A stretch of 64,000 bases of DNA from Durusdinium trenchii (Eukaryota > Sar > Dinophyceae > Suessiales > Symbiodiniaceae): assembly GCA_963970005.1 (NCBI GenBank), contig CAXAMN010028983.1, positions 199,339 through 263,338 on the forward strand, given 5' to 3'. Shown in pieces: positions 1-10,700 of this stretch. Both the position numbers and the translations under genes were made by a program. The notes under the pieces are model-generated. The model did no database searches, was not told where the DNA came from, and saw nothing but the letters and a program-made list of their open reading frames with translations. How positions within the stretch are numbered: the stretch's first letter is position 1; the number at the start of each line of letters is the position of its first letter.

Positions 1-346
1 GATGCGGGGAAGATGGTGGGTGGGTGGTTTGGGTGGGGGGGGAGAGTGCCTAGCTTCTGAGGATGTGGGACGGGAGTTTTTGGGAATGATGACCAGGCGT
101 CCCGGACATCAGTGACATGTGACGACGACACTCCTTCGTCCTTCCTTCCACTCAGGACTGTTTCAAGCTACTAGTACCACAGTGCAGACAGAGACACACT
201 AGTCCACAAGTGCAAACATAAGAAAAACTGCGGCACCTTGCATGGTTGTATCATGCTATATCTTGTATCTATGTGGATGAAACAAACTAAACATGCTAGT
301 TAGTCGTCCTGTCTCTCTTGCTGGGTCTTCTCCCCAGTGATGTGGC
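1..346. other. No recognisable coding sequence (presumed intron of ribonucleotide reductase gene)
   Basis: After the sixth reductase exon (ending near 347 on the minus strand) I see no continuation of the protein (the expected next segment would encode an I-I-Y-D-R-D-like motif). The stretch begins with a G-rich run (about 15-45 on the plus strand). It is probably the start of a long intron whose next exon lies beyond the left edge. Confidence 0.4.
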
Positions 347-3300
347 CTCATCGAGCTCCTTGCCGTTCTCCTTCACAAAGTCCCAGATCTCCTCCGGTTT
401 TCACGCGAGATCTCGACCAGCCGATGGGTTCGGTTGGTGCGTGCAACATGGTGCAACCCACAGAACCCGGCGAGTCCAACAGAAGAAATCGACCTCCCAA
501 GAGAGGTTAAGTCATATAGGACCCTACTGAGGTATAGATAATCATGGATCATCTGTATCTTTAGGGTTCTTCAACCTCTGCTGGTCCTACCAAAACCCAT
601 GCCAAACGAAGACCAAAAAACCGGCCGTCCTGGGCGAGCAAGCCAGCATTACGGCCCTGCGGATCCACGTAATGGAAAAGGATCTTGCAGGTCTCGCAGA
701 ATGAGTCAGAGGTGTTCCTAAGTCGGTGAGAACTGACATGGCAGTGCAATGCATGAGACAAGTCCTGATAATGCAGCGCAATGCATGAGACAAGTCGAAC
801 GATTTTAGTCATAGGGCGAGAAAAAACAACTCAAACCGAATGGGAACCGACATGAACCGACCAAGGAGTCACTTGTCAAACCGGATAGTCACCAGGCGTA
901 ATCCACTGGGCGAAATGCAGAAGTATACCGGATTGGTAGCTTTACATGAGGGTATCATACAGGGTATCATTCAAAGATCCAACTGATGGCACCCATAAGG
1001 GTATCATATGTCATAGGATATCATACCGGAAAACTCCGTTCCCATAGGGTATCATTGTTCCAACTGATGCACCCTGGACCTCCTTGACACCACCGTAGAC
1101 CGTCCACCGTCCCGGGAAAGACCAGTGTCTTGTGAAGGTTGGAGACCGCGATGCGCGCCGCCAGGGTGGAGAAGTCCGGATGCTTCTGAGACATGTAAGC
1201 ACCTGAGACATGGTGGATCATACCAGATATGACTCATACCTACAGCACCTGTAGCTAAAGCGCCTCAGGATGGGACCATCACTGGGACTGGAAGACTTCT
1301 ACACTTTCAGATTCACTGATTCTTTAGGGACTTTGGGTTCAACCAAGTACAGTAATACCTGTATAGCGTTGAGTTCGCAGTCCCAGATGTCAACGTAGCT
1401 ACGTAGCCTACGTAGCTTGCGTTGGAAGGCCCAGGCACAAGTCTCTGCAGCCAGGGTGTCGATTTGCGCCGTAGTGATGCCGGTGTGGAGGCCTGGACGT
1501 CTTACACCAAACATCTCCAAATGCCAAAGGTACAAAGACAGTTCCAAAATGCGTTCATCTCCGCCCTTCAAACACCTCCACCCTTCAAACATGTTCTGGG
1601 TAAAATACCATGCCCAGACTCTTCCTTCATTGGATCTTGCATCTTCTGGAAACAGTGAATCATTCATGGGCTGCCATGGTGAAGCACGGTCCACCAATGA
1701 CGAGCTCTGCTGGTCGGTCAAAACATTGGAGACAAACCTGGAAGAACTGAATGAAACCTCCTTCAAATGACCTGTTGGTTTCCTTGTCTTGGCAGTTTTG
1801 TTTTGCCTTTTGCTCTTCCTCATAAGTAGCAAGTTCTTCCTAACATGTCCCTGGCAAGCAGAGAAAAAACATATTAATATGCACATCACGCACGATGACC
1901 GTCTACGATGAGAGGTGGGCAAAAGACAAATGAACAACTAAATGAAGATCGCTTGGTGATGTTCACCTACCTCAGGTAGAGGGCTCTGACTCAGACATCA
2001 ACCCTTCACAATTGTGAGCAATAGTCCAACAACCTGTCCCAATATTCAACAAATGTCCATATTATAGGATGAACCAAGTGAATTGGTTCCTGCAAAAAAA
2101 AGTCATTTTTCAAAATGCAAAAACTGAAACCTATCTGGGACCTTATCATCCTTATCCAATAATGGCCTGGCCATTCCCATCTCCAGGCCTTCTACCACCT
2201 TCTGTGTGACCAACACCGGGTCGATGTAGCGCGGGTCGAGACCCTCGCAAAGGTTTCGAAGGCGCTTGGTGATGTTGTCAAACTTCACCTCCTGAAGTGC
2301 TGGGCCTACGGCCTACTACTCTGCGGAAGTCTGACTCTTGGATGAAGACCCTGAAATGAAGATCCTTTTAAGCAGGAAAGAATAGTAGGAACGCTCGCGG
2401 GAATCTCAGCGATGTAAGCAGAGAGAGGCGGATGAAATAGTCACGACTATTAGTCACCTATTCTTGGAGTGGTTGGAGTCCAATCCTAGAATCAGGGGGT
2501 GATCTGCTGCGATTGGTGCACTGATCGAATTTCACGCGCTGAGCCCATGGAGGAAACATGTTTTCTTATCTTCAATTCGCAGGGCATCACCATCAATGCC
2601 CTTCGGCTTTGTTCCTAGTGATGCTGCAATGGTGCTGCCATGGTTTTCTGGTGTGCTTGTGGTGTCTTACCCTGACCACATGCAGGGAGGTTTAGGGGTC
2701 ACAAGGCCCATCTGAGATGATACAGAACACAGGTACAAAAAACATCACCAAGACATACCAAGACTATTTTCACTTTGTTTCGGGCTCAAATCGGCCCCAT
2801 AGAACGGGATAGTAGAGCCTACTCACACATACTCACACCATTTTGTGTGCGATGTGATGGGCATGCACGTCCATGTTCACTGTTGCCTGATGAGCTTTTT
2901 GGAGGATGCCTGATGCTGTGTACGCAGGAATACGCCTTCCACAGGGCACTGCATCGTCCACAGGTCGGCACCCTCGTGCGTCGGTGCTTGCTGGAATCTC
3001 TGCTCAGGAAGGTAGGTTGGCAGGGGTGCGAGCAAATATGCGACGGCTAGCCGCGCTAGCCTGTCTGCAGATGGGTGCTCTAGCCTTTCTGGATTCTGTG
3101 TTGTCACTTTTAAAGCTTGACAAACAGCCACGGCTTGCTCGATCGCCTTGACACCTGGCTTGGCTTGCCAAATGCAGCCGGTCACGTAGCAGGGATGCGT
3201 GCAGGTCACACCCTGGGCTGGTGAAAGCGGAAGAAGGTAGAGCGTGCGCCGAAAAGAGCTTGGTTGATGTTGCTCACTGCATCTCTTATCGTTTGGCCTC

Positions 3301-3938
3301 AACAGCCCAGCAGCTCCGGAGGAGTCCACTGCCAGGCATTCTGAGCGAGTGGAGCGAAGTGGTGATATGGCGCCAATCTTTGTGGGGCCCTTCATGCGGC
3401 AAGCCCTGCGGCTTTCACGACCCGAGCATTGCTAAGGGGGCCCTGCTTGCGCCCATGCTTGGACTGTGTGGTTGGACATTTACAGGTTGGACATTTACAG
3501 TATATGGATTGAAGCATACTATTCTTGAACCATACTGTCTTAACATGTTGAACCATATGATCAAGTGTATTACAGTAGTATTGGACTGTCCCAAATACGT
3601 GTTCATCATGTTAAGACAGTAAAGATAAGTGACTTTCGGTGTCCAGGACCCCACTCCACTTGTGAGTTGCCAGGTCACACCAAGTATGGCCGCTTTCAAC
3701 ACGTTTCAGGCGCGGTAAAAGCGCTACTTGTCCAGGTGTAAGGCTGTCAGCTTTTGGCTAGCAGGCACTGCCCCCAAATAGCATCAAAGTCAAAAACAAT
3801 TGAACATACATGAAAATACCCATCCCACCCACACTCAGCCCATACAAAGATACAACACTTAACTTTGTTTGTCCAATACCACAAGCAAAAAAACATCCTC
3901 CGCTCCTGCTTGTGACCATCTCTCTTCACCACGTACAT
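347..3938 (-). CDS. Ribonucleoside-diphosphate reductase large subunit, N-terminal six exons (partial)
   Basis: Class I ribonucleotide reductase large chain, which reduces NDPs to dNDPs for DNA synthesis. Exons on the minus strand: 3906-3938, 2189-2291, 1439-1492, 1130-1202, 630-717, about 347-391. Spliced in phase they read like the eukaryotic N-terminus: MYVVKRDGHKQ, then EVKFDNITKRL...VTQKVVEGL (the ATP-cone allosteric domain), GITTAQIDTLAAET, KHPDFSTLAARIAVSNLHK, ILFHYVDPQ, EIWDFVKENGKEL. The order and spacing match the human and plant enzyme residue for residue through about position 110. The start is the ATG at 3938, matching the usual position just before the VxKRDG motif. Donors by my reading are GA, GC, GT, GA, GA and GC; each intron carries a short direct repeat at its two ends, such as CAGGAG. 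The catalytic barrel lies beyond the left edge. Confidence 0.88.
3534..3622. repeat. Inverted repeat in intron 1 of the reductase gene
   Basis: The 15-base arm TACTGTCTTAACATG at 3534-3548 recurs exactly inverted at 3608-3622; with one mismatch the match extends about six bases further into the loop. The arms flank about 60 bases. It lies between reductase exons 1 and 2 and could be a small non-autonomous transposon or an intron hairpin. Confidence 0.7.
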
Positions 3939-4604
3939 TTGAGCCTGAGCCTGACCATCCAGCCTACTGGTGTGGGGTGGCAGGTCCTTTGGCAACTGCT
4001 GTGGAGCCAACAAAGAAGTTGAGTGAATCTGCAAGACCGCAAGGGCATCATTCATAGCTCCCCGACCAGAAATGGAATATGAGTCATGAGTTGCTCAATA
4101 GGTTACTGTAACCGGTTCCTCACACGCTGTCCCGAGTCAACGCTAAACACAGCAACTTGTACAGTAAATACCCTCTCATCTGATGCGATAATGATGTTTC
4201 GGATGGCAAAGACATCAAGGACGAAAACATGGATTTGTCAGTCAGCAAAACGAGGTAGTGAAGGTATGGAGTATCGACATATGCGGCATAGAGCTGTTGT
4301 TGACGGGATTGGCGGCTGTAGTCAGTGCACTGCTAATGGTTCAAACACAAAAGACTTCTCAGAAACACCATCTAAACATATCTACCAGTACCATCCAAAG
4401 GTACCTAAACTTACGTACCTGTTTTTTTCTGCTCGAGATCTTGGATTTCTGATCATTTGGGAATTTGCGCTCGTTTCCAAAAAAAGTGCTCGAGACATGT
4501 TAACACCACACTGTATTTAGATAAACCACTCACTGAAGTCCGGTGCACCAATGCATACACCAGCACACACACACACTTTTCCTTCACCATTGACTTCGTC
4601 CAAG
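3939..4604. other. Intergenic spacer between the large unnamed gene and the reductase gene
   Basis: About 0.67 kb separates the stop of the upstream gene from the reductase start. It holds a short CA run near 4560-4577 and, at about 4457-4500, a copy of a dispersed element containing TTTGCGCTCG and GTGCTCGAGAC that recurs near 10,540 and 16,530. I see no promoter motif I would trust. Confidence 0.4.
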
Positions 4605-4753
4605 TCAGCCGGGGCCCAAATGCGAGAAGTACCTTTGGTACTTTAGGAGGCATCGGGACATTGTGCTCCAGGCAATTAGTCGTCCAGCATTCACTCGACG
4701 TACGATCCTGGCTGCCCTTCCTACAAAGTCTTCGTCACTCCAGCATCCCCAGC
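4605..4753 (-). CDS. Terminal exon of the large unnamed gene (WSDEDF motif)
   Basis: Entry by an AG|G acceptor at 4754-4755, phase 1. The exon reads SWGCWSDEDFVGRAARIV, a basic stretch, then LLKYQRYFSHLG and the stop TGA. The Trp-Ser-Asp-Glu-Asp-Phe-Val-Gly motif is the third acid-rich cluster of the C-terminal half. A candidate small exon just upstream (about 4985-5020) reads RPKLHLYAHI, but its phase is not settled. The stop is supported by the loss of coding character beyond it. Confidence 0.6.
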
Positions 4754-7700
4754 CTTAGGTGTGTTGGCAGGAGTTCTGGTTTGGGTGTTCATACCTCGAT
4801 CATTGTGACAAGCAACATTGGGGATTGAGAATTTTGCCAACTCTTCCAGAGCTGCGGCAAAGAGAAATCTGAAGCTCCATATTCTTCCTCAACTTCAGCC
4901 ACTAACGGATGGTACTGGAACACTCAAACAAATCTCCAGAACAGTGTGGAACAGTTTGGCTAAAGTGTCGGGATATGAGCATATAGATGCAGCTTTGGCC
5001 TGAGAAGGTACAAGTTCCAATTGCGCTGCGCGCACATGGTTGCCAAACCAGCATACCCTTCCTGAGGTTCAAAGATAAAAACACTTAAACTTCTTGTTGT
5101 GATATGAACTACAAGACACTTGGGAGTACAGGTACACTGCATTCAAAAGTCTGCAACATTGAAGCCATATCGGCAGATGACTTCTGCTTTAGCAACCTCG
5201 ATCCAGACTCCTTCCTTCTGAAGCGTGGAGAAGAACCGATTTGCATTGCGGGTTGTCCATGTCATCAGCTCCAACAGGGTCCGGTCTCCAGGATCCTTGG
5301 GGCTGATTGAAATTTTAGGTGAAGCTCAAACAACTCTGTCAGAATAACTAGCTCAAGAACTCTCCAAACAGATGTGAAGACTTGAGCCCTGGTTCTACAT
5401 CAGTTGGGGCCATTGCATTAAGCTCCCACTCCAGCCATTGGCACATGAGTTTCGTATCATGTGCACGCCCGTGGCCTTGAGGAAATGATTTCGACCTTGG
5501 AGGCCACCAGCTGGCAAAGGAAGGGGCAGGGGGCCAGGGAGGTAACAATCACACCCTACCCCTTACAGAACACATCCAGACAAAAAACACTTCAAAAGAT
5601 ACAGATCAAGAGTCGACTGGATTTTGAAGTTCTTTGCCTGAAAGGACGTCAATGACGATGATTTCTTAAATTCTGCACACCAATTGTCAAACCTCTCATA
5701 CGCTTGGTCCAGTTTGGATTGAAGGCGGGTCCCAGTGAAAATGTTCATCCGGCAAAGGGCTATAAGGGAGCTTGCATAGAGGTCACCACCAAATCCCAAA
5801 TGAAAGCAGTGCATAGGATCAGGCTTTATAGCCTCTGCAAAAGAAGACCCTGGAATTGACCGAAGGGGGCTATACTTGTCTGGCTTGAATGGTGAAGGAG
5901 AAAGCTGAGTCCACATGCGAAGTTCTCCAGCCGGCGACATATTCCACCATTCCTGGGCAATCATACATTCACATGTGCACATGAGCAGGAGAGCCAATCC
6001 CCAAAATCACACTATATATAGCTCACACAAAGAATCTAGCTTATGCTAAGCTCAGATGAAGGGACAACTGCTGGGCACAAATGGCACAGCCGAAGCGAAC
6101 GGAAACCGGACTGGAGATGGTATGCCTTCCTGGCCCACACCCAATCACCCTTTGTACCGGTGAATCCTGCATAGAAGAGATGGGTAGCACCATCAACCTA
6201 GGCTTTGTTGCAGATGCATGTCAATTCTCATCCCTCGATACACTGAGCTACCTAAACCTTATTGTAGGCAAAGGGCATCAACTGAAACACCATCCTCAAA
6301 AGCAGCACAAAAGTCGTCTGCCAGGGCTTGATGGAGTCCATCAATGCTGGCATCATCTTTGGCGTACCACTGCGAAGGCAAGACGGTGTACAGTAGTCGG
6401 GTGGAAAAGGAATGCCTCACACACACAAACAGTTGAGACCCTGTTCATGGCCATTTGGCAATAACCATGCAACAAATATATCACACAATCCACCACAAAG
6501 GAATTGAGGGCAAGCTGCACTGAAGCATTCAGGCTTTCCACACCAGTGAAAGGGATCAACACTTGGTAGCTCAAGATCAGAACTGGAGCCCTTGAGAGTC
6601 CTCTTCCTTCATCTCCGTGTAGAGCTATTGGTATCGTTCGTTTTCGTCGGCTTGGGTCTTTTTGGTAGATTGGGTGTGAATCATCTACAAGCCGGAAGTT
6701 ATCCCAAAACTCTTCCAGCATACCCATGTAGGCAGAGCCACCAATATCATGGCCACCCAAAAGGAATCTTGGAGATTTCTGGAGAATGGTTTTCATCCAA
6801 TTGGTCAACAAAATGACTGGGTACTTCACCACAATCTCGCGGATAGAGCGTTTACGCCTGCCATGCTTTGTTCGCACCTTCTGACGAAGTGGAATTTCAG
6901 GAGAACTAATGGATACTGGAAAGGTCTTCACATCTCGAAAGATATACCTGCGGAAATCCCGGGCTGCATTCTTTCCAGTCTTCCCCGACTTTGTTAGCCG
7001 ATAGCGGGCTATCTTGTTGATATTGGTGTCAACCACACCTGTCCAGGGTCCCAAAGGTGTTTTGCACAACAATTGAACTTAAATTTGTACAAGCTGTTGG
7101 CCCACCCAACCTAGCTTCTTGTTTCTTTTTGCAGTGACCCCAGCCAAACGTAGCACCCCATGCGCCGTGGCAACCTAGGTTCAAGACGAAGTATATATAT
7201 ATATCGAAAGCTGTAATAGCTTCATGACATGTTCCAGTTATATAGCTTTAATGATATCCATTTGAGTTTTGCAAGAAAGGCAGCTCCATTCTCCGCATCT
7301 TGAAGAAGAGCATCAACCAAGTCATCCGATGATTCATCCCCTGCGACATTCACCACTCCACCTCCACCAGACTGCAGCAACACCAGGCCTGGTTCTACGT
7401 GATGATCATCAGCTTCCTCATCGATATCCAGGCCTGCATTGCATCAGCAGCAAATGGAACAAAGGCAGTTCTCACACAGAAAACAAGCACTCCCAAATTG
7501 TTGCAACACACCGCAGTGCAAACGGGTGCAAAGCTATAGTGGAAGCACTTTTTGACCTGTACCCCCAGGCTTTTGGCACAAATGTATATGGCAACACATG
7601 TGCCAATTGACAAGACCCACGCAGCTGTCATTCCTGACAAACGCGATCCAAAAACTGGAAATGCTGCATCACTTCTTGACCTTTTTGGCCTTTTTCTTAG

Positions 7701-10700
7701 GTGATGCCTTTGCTTTGTTTTCCTTCCCTTTGGAAGTAGCGCTAGATCCCTTCACACTCGCCGACGAAGATTTGATGTTCCTGGGGCAGTTGGACCAGTA
7801 TAGCAAATTTGCAATGCAAGAGTGACTTTAAAGTATAGTGCATGGATAATTGCCACATAAACTGAATGCTTTCAAGGTTCTTGCTGCGGGTGATGTAGTT
7901 GTTTAAGGTCACATCAGTCTTGGTGCAAGCTGCAAACAGGTTCATGATATTCTTCTTCTTCTCATCCAGACCCCTCGTCAGGGAGGAACAGTCAAAAGTG
8001 TTCAACCAATCTTCTTTTCGCTGGTAGACTCATGGAACCAAAAAAACAAGACTAGTGGATCAACCAACACAAGACGGACATTGAATTCTGCTGGCCGCCT
8101 TGTGTCATCCATGCTGAGGTAATCTGCCTGCTGCTCACTGAGAGCTGTGTACTTGGTGTTCAAAATCTTAACCAGCCCATTGATCTGGTCCGCAATCCTG
8201 GGCGAAGGAGACCAATCTTTCTTTGATATTCTATGTATATATAGTGAAACCTTTGAACCTAATTGTTCATGGTATAGTTTCATCTCGAGGTACTCAGTCG
8301 CACGGGGAATCTTCAGGCTCCGCAACTTCTCCTCAACACCCAAATGTAACCCTGTAATGACTGCATGCATATACACACATTACCAATACAGTAAATGTAT
8401 TTTTACAACTTGTCCTGTTGGGCCGTCGCAGAATCTATCTTCTTTCCCAAGCAAGCTATGAAGCTTGGAAGCAAGGTGAATGGTGACTGGTTCTTCTGGA
8501 GAGTTGGGAAGACCAGCCCCAACCTAAGATAAAGACCAATGTTTTTATACACCATCAATGAACGTATGAGTCATGAGGTGCCACAACAAACTACAAGCAA
8601 GCAGTGTATCCTAGCAGCTTGCCCGACGAGGCAGCAGCAGTGGCCTGCTTGATCAGTGCCTCTTTGTGGTCTGGATCAGAAGAACGAGGCTTGGTCCCGA
8701 ATTCCTCCTCCGGGTCAAGGTTGGTATCCAGAAGGATCCCATCAGGATCCTGCAGGTTGAGAGAGATGCAAGGCAGGTAGAAAAGCCCTGGCACAGCACC
8801 TTCATCAGTATACAAATGAATAGAGTTGGCCAGTCCTCCATTTCAGCATCCCCCATCATACGGTACTCTTCTCCTTTCTCATTCCTACTCGAGAAGCTTT
8901 CCTTCAAAACCAGTTTTGCTTCCTCCTCCTTGTGTACTGGATTTCTGCGGACTAGACCACGGGCTGCAGCCCATTCAAAAGACTCGTCGATCATTTGCCT
9001 AGCATCGGTTGACCAGTGCGCTGCATACCGGCTATTGTATACTGTATGTCATTATACCGAAATGGCAATAGAAAACTTGCACCTATTTTCATCCAAAAGT
9101 CTTTGTATAGTGTTCGACATCAGCCAAGTAGGCACGGGTTACCCACTGACCCTCCTTCCCCTCAGATTGAAGACGCTTGGCCCAGCGGGATACCTGCAAC
9201 TCCAGCTGTTTCAAAGACCCATGCTCGCGAAGAAGCTGGCGTAGTTTCTCACCTATGCCCAGCCCCCAAGCAAACATCATAAGTCCACGCATGTTCAGAT
9301 CGAGTATTCACACTTGCACATATTATGGGGTTTCCTATATACAAGTCAAAACACGGCCCTCATCAGTTTTGTAGAGCTCCATACTCTCCTTGGAAGCAGT
9401 GATCTTCTTCTTGGACGGGTTACAGTGGCGCCGAAGCCTGGGTTATTATGAAACTCTTGAAACTTAACAAATCGATCATATCCATACCCCACAGTTAATG
9501 AGTGCAATCTTGACATTTATACTTGCAAATCAGTGCAAATGAGGTTCATATGATAGTACTTGTCAAACTTGTCATCATCTTTCTTGACAGGCACCGGGGA
9601 TGAACGGCGAGTTTCACCAGGGGAAAACCCCAAAGGAATCTCCTGAGAAAGCATGTGCTCCTTCCCACCTTCCTCACTCAGAGCCTTGGTTGGCGTTGCT
9701 GGTGCAGGTTTAGCCTCACCTGGCAAGATCTCATGGGATGTAGCTGGCTGAGTCTGAGAGAGACCGAGCTGGTTATCAGGGACCTCAGGCTCTGGGGCGT
9801 CAGGCAACGAATCTGGGATAACAATGGCATCACCAGACATGTTTGGTGTTTTGTTCAGCTCCTCCAACGGAACTGAGTCCACATGGGTGTCATTCAGCTC
9901 CTGGGATTCACAAAAGCTGGCTGCAAACTTTGTGTTTGGTTTCTCCTCAACATCCTCCACAGGCACTGCAGCCAAAGGGGTTGCTCTATGGCCAGCAACA
10001 TACTCACCACTGCTTGATTCCAAGATCGGGGCACCTTATTCCCACAAAGATTGGTTGACCACACAAAAAACAATCTAGCACAACAGCATCACTACTTATC
10101 CACCAAACCACCTGGAACTGCCAAGGTTTGACCTCCATTGCCACCTCTGGCCGCTGCCAACTTTGCCTGTATGGCCGCGATCTTGGCACGTGACTCCTTA
10201 TGCGTGGGACGAGAGCAACAAGTATTTGGGGTGGGGAAGCTGCAAGCATGAACGGTGCACCAAATAATTTAACCTAGTAACTGCAAGCTGTGAACTCAAG
10301 AGCTCTTTGGAAGTAGCCAGTTCTTTCGAACACATCATGGCACAACCCTCAACCAGCGTTCCACAGGACCAAACACGAAAGGACATCAGTCTTGATCAAG
10401 TCTTGATCTGAAACAATGCCAAAAACATCTATTAGCAAACATGAAACATGCATATTTCCAATCAAAGTGGGACGTTTTTTAAATTTGCGGCTTTTTGCGG
10501 GTTTTTGCGGGGATTTGCGCCCGTTTTGCACGAATTTGCGCTCGAGCAGTTTTCCACTTTGGGCTAAGAAACCCAAAAAAGGCTGCTAACACCGTCTAAT
10601 TTGCATTCTGGGCATTAGGACCCAAGAAACTGGATGTGGGCAATCGAATTAGCCAATCGAGCTGTTGTACTCCACCCTTTGAGGCTCTGGTACCGTAACC

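Noticed and set aside
1299..1937. 212-codon minus-strand open frame as a gene of its own
   Set aside because: Only the short part at 1,439-1,492 matches ribonucleotide reductase; the rest is intron read-through.
8666..9244. 192-codon plus-strand frame
   Set aside because: Antisense to exons 21-23 of the unnamed gene; no recognised motif.
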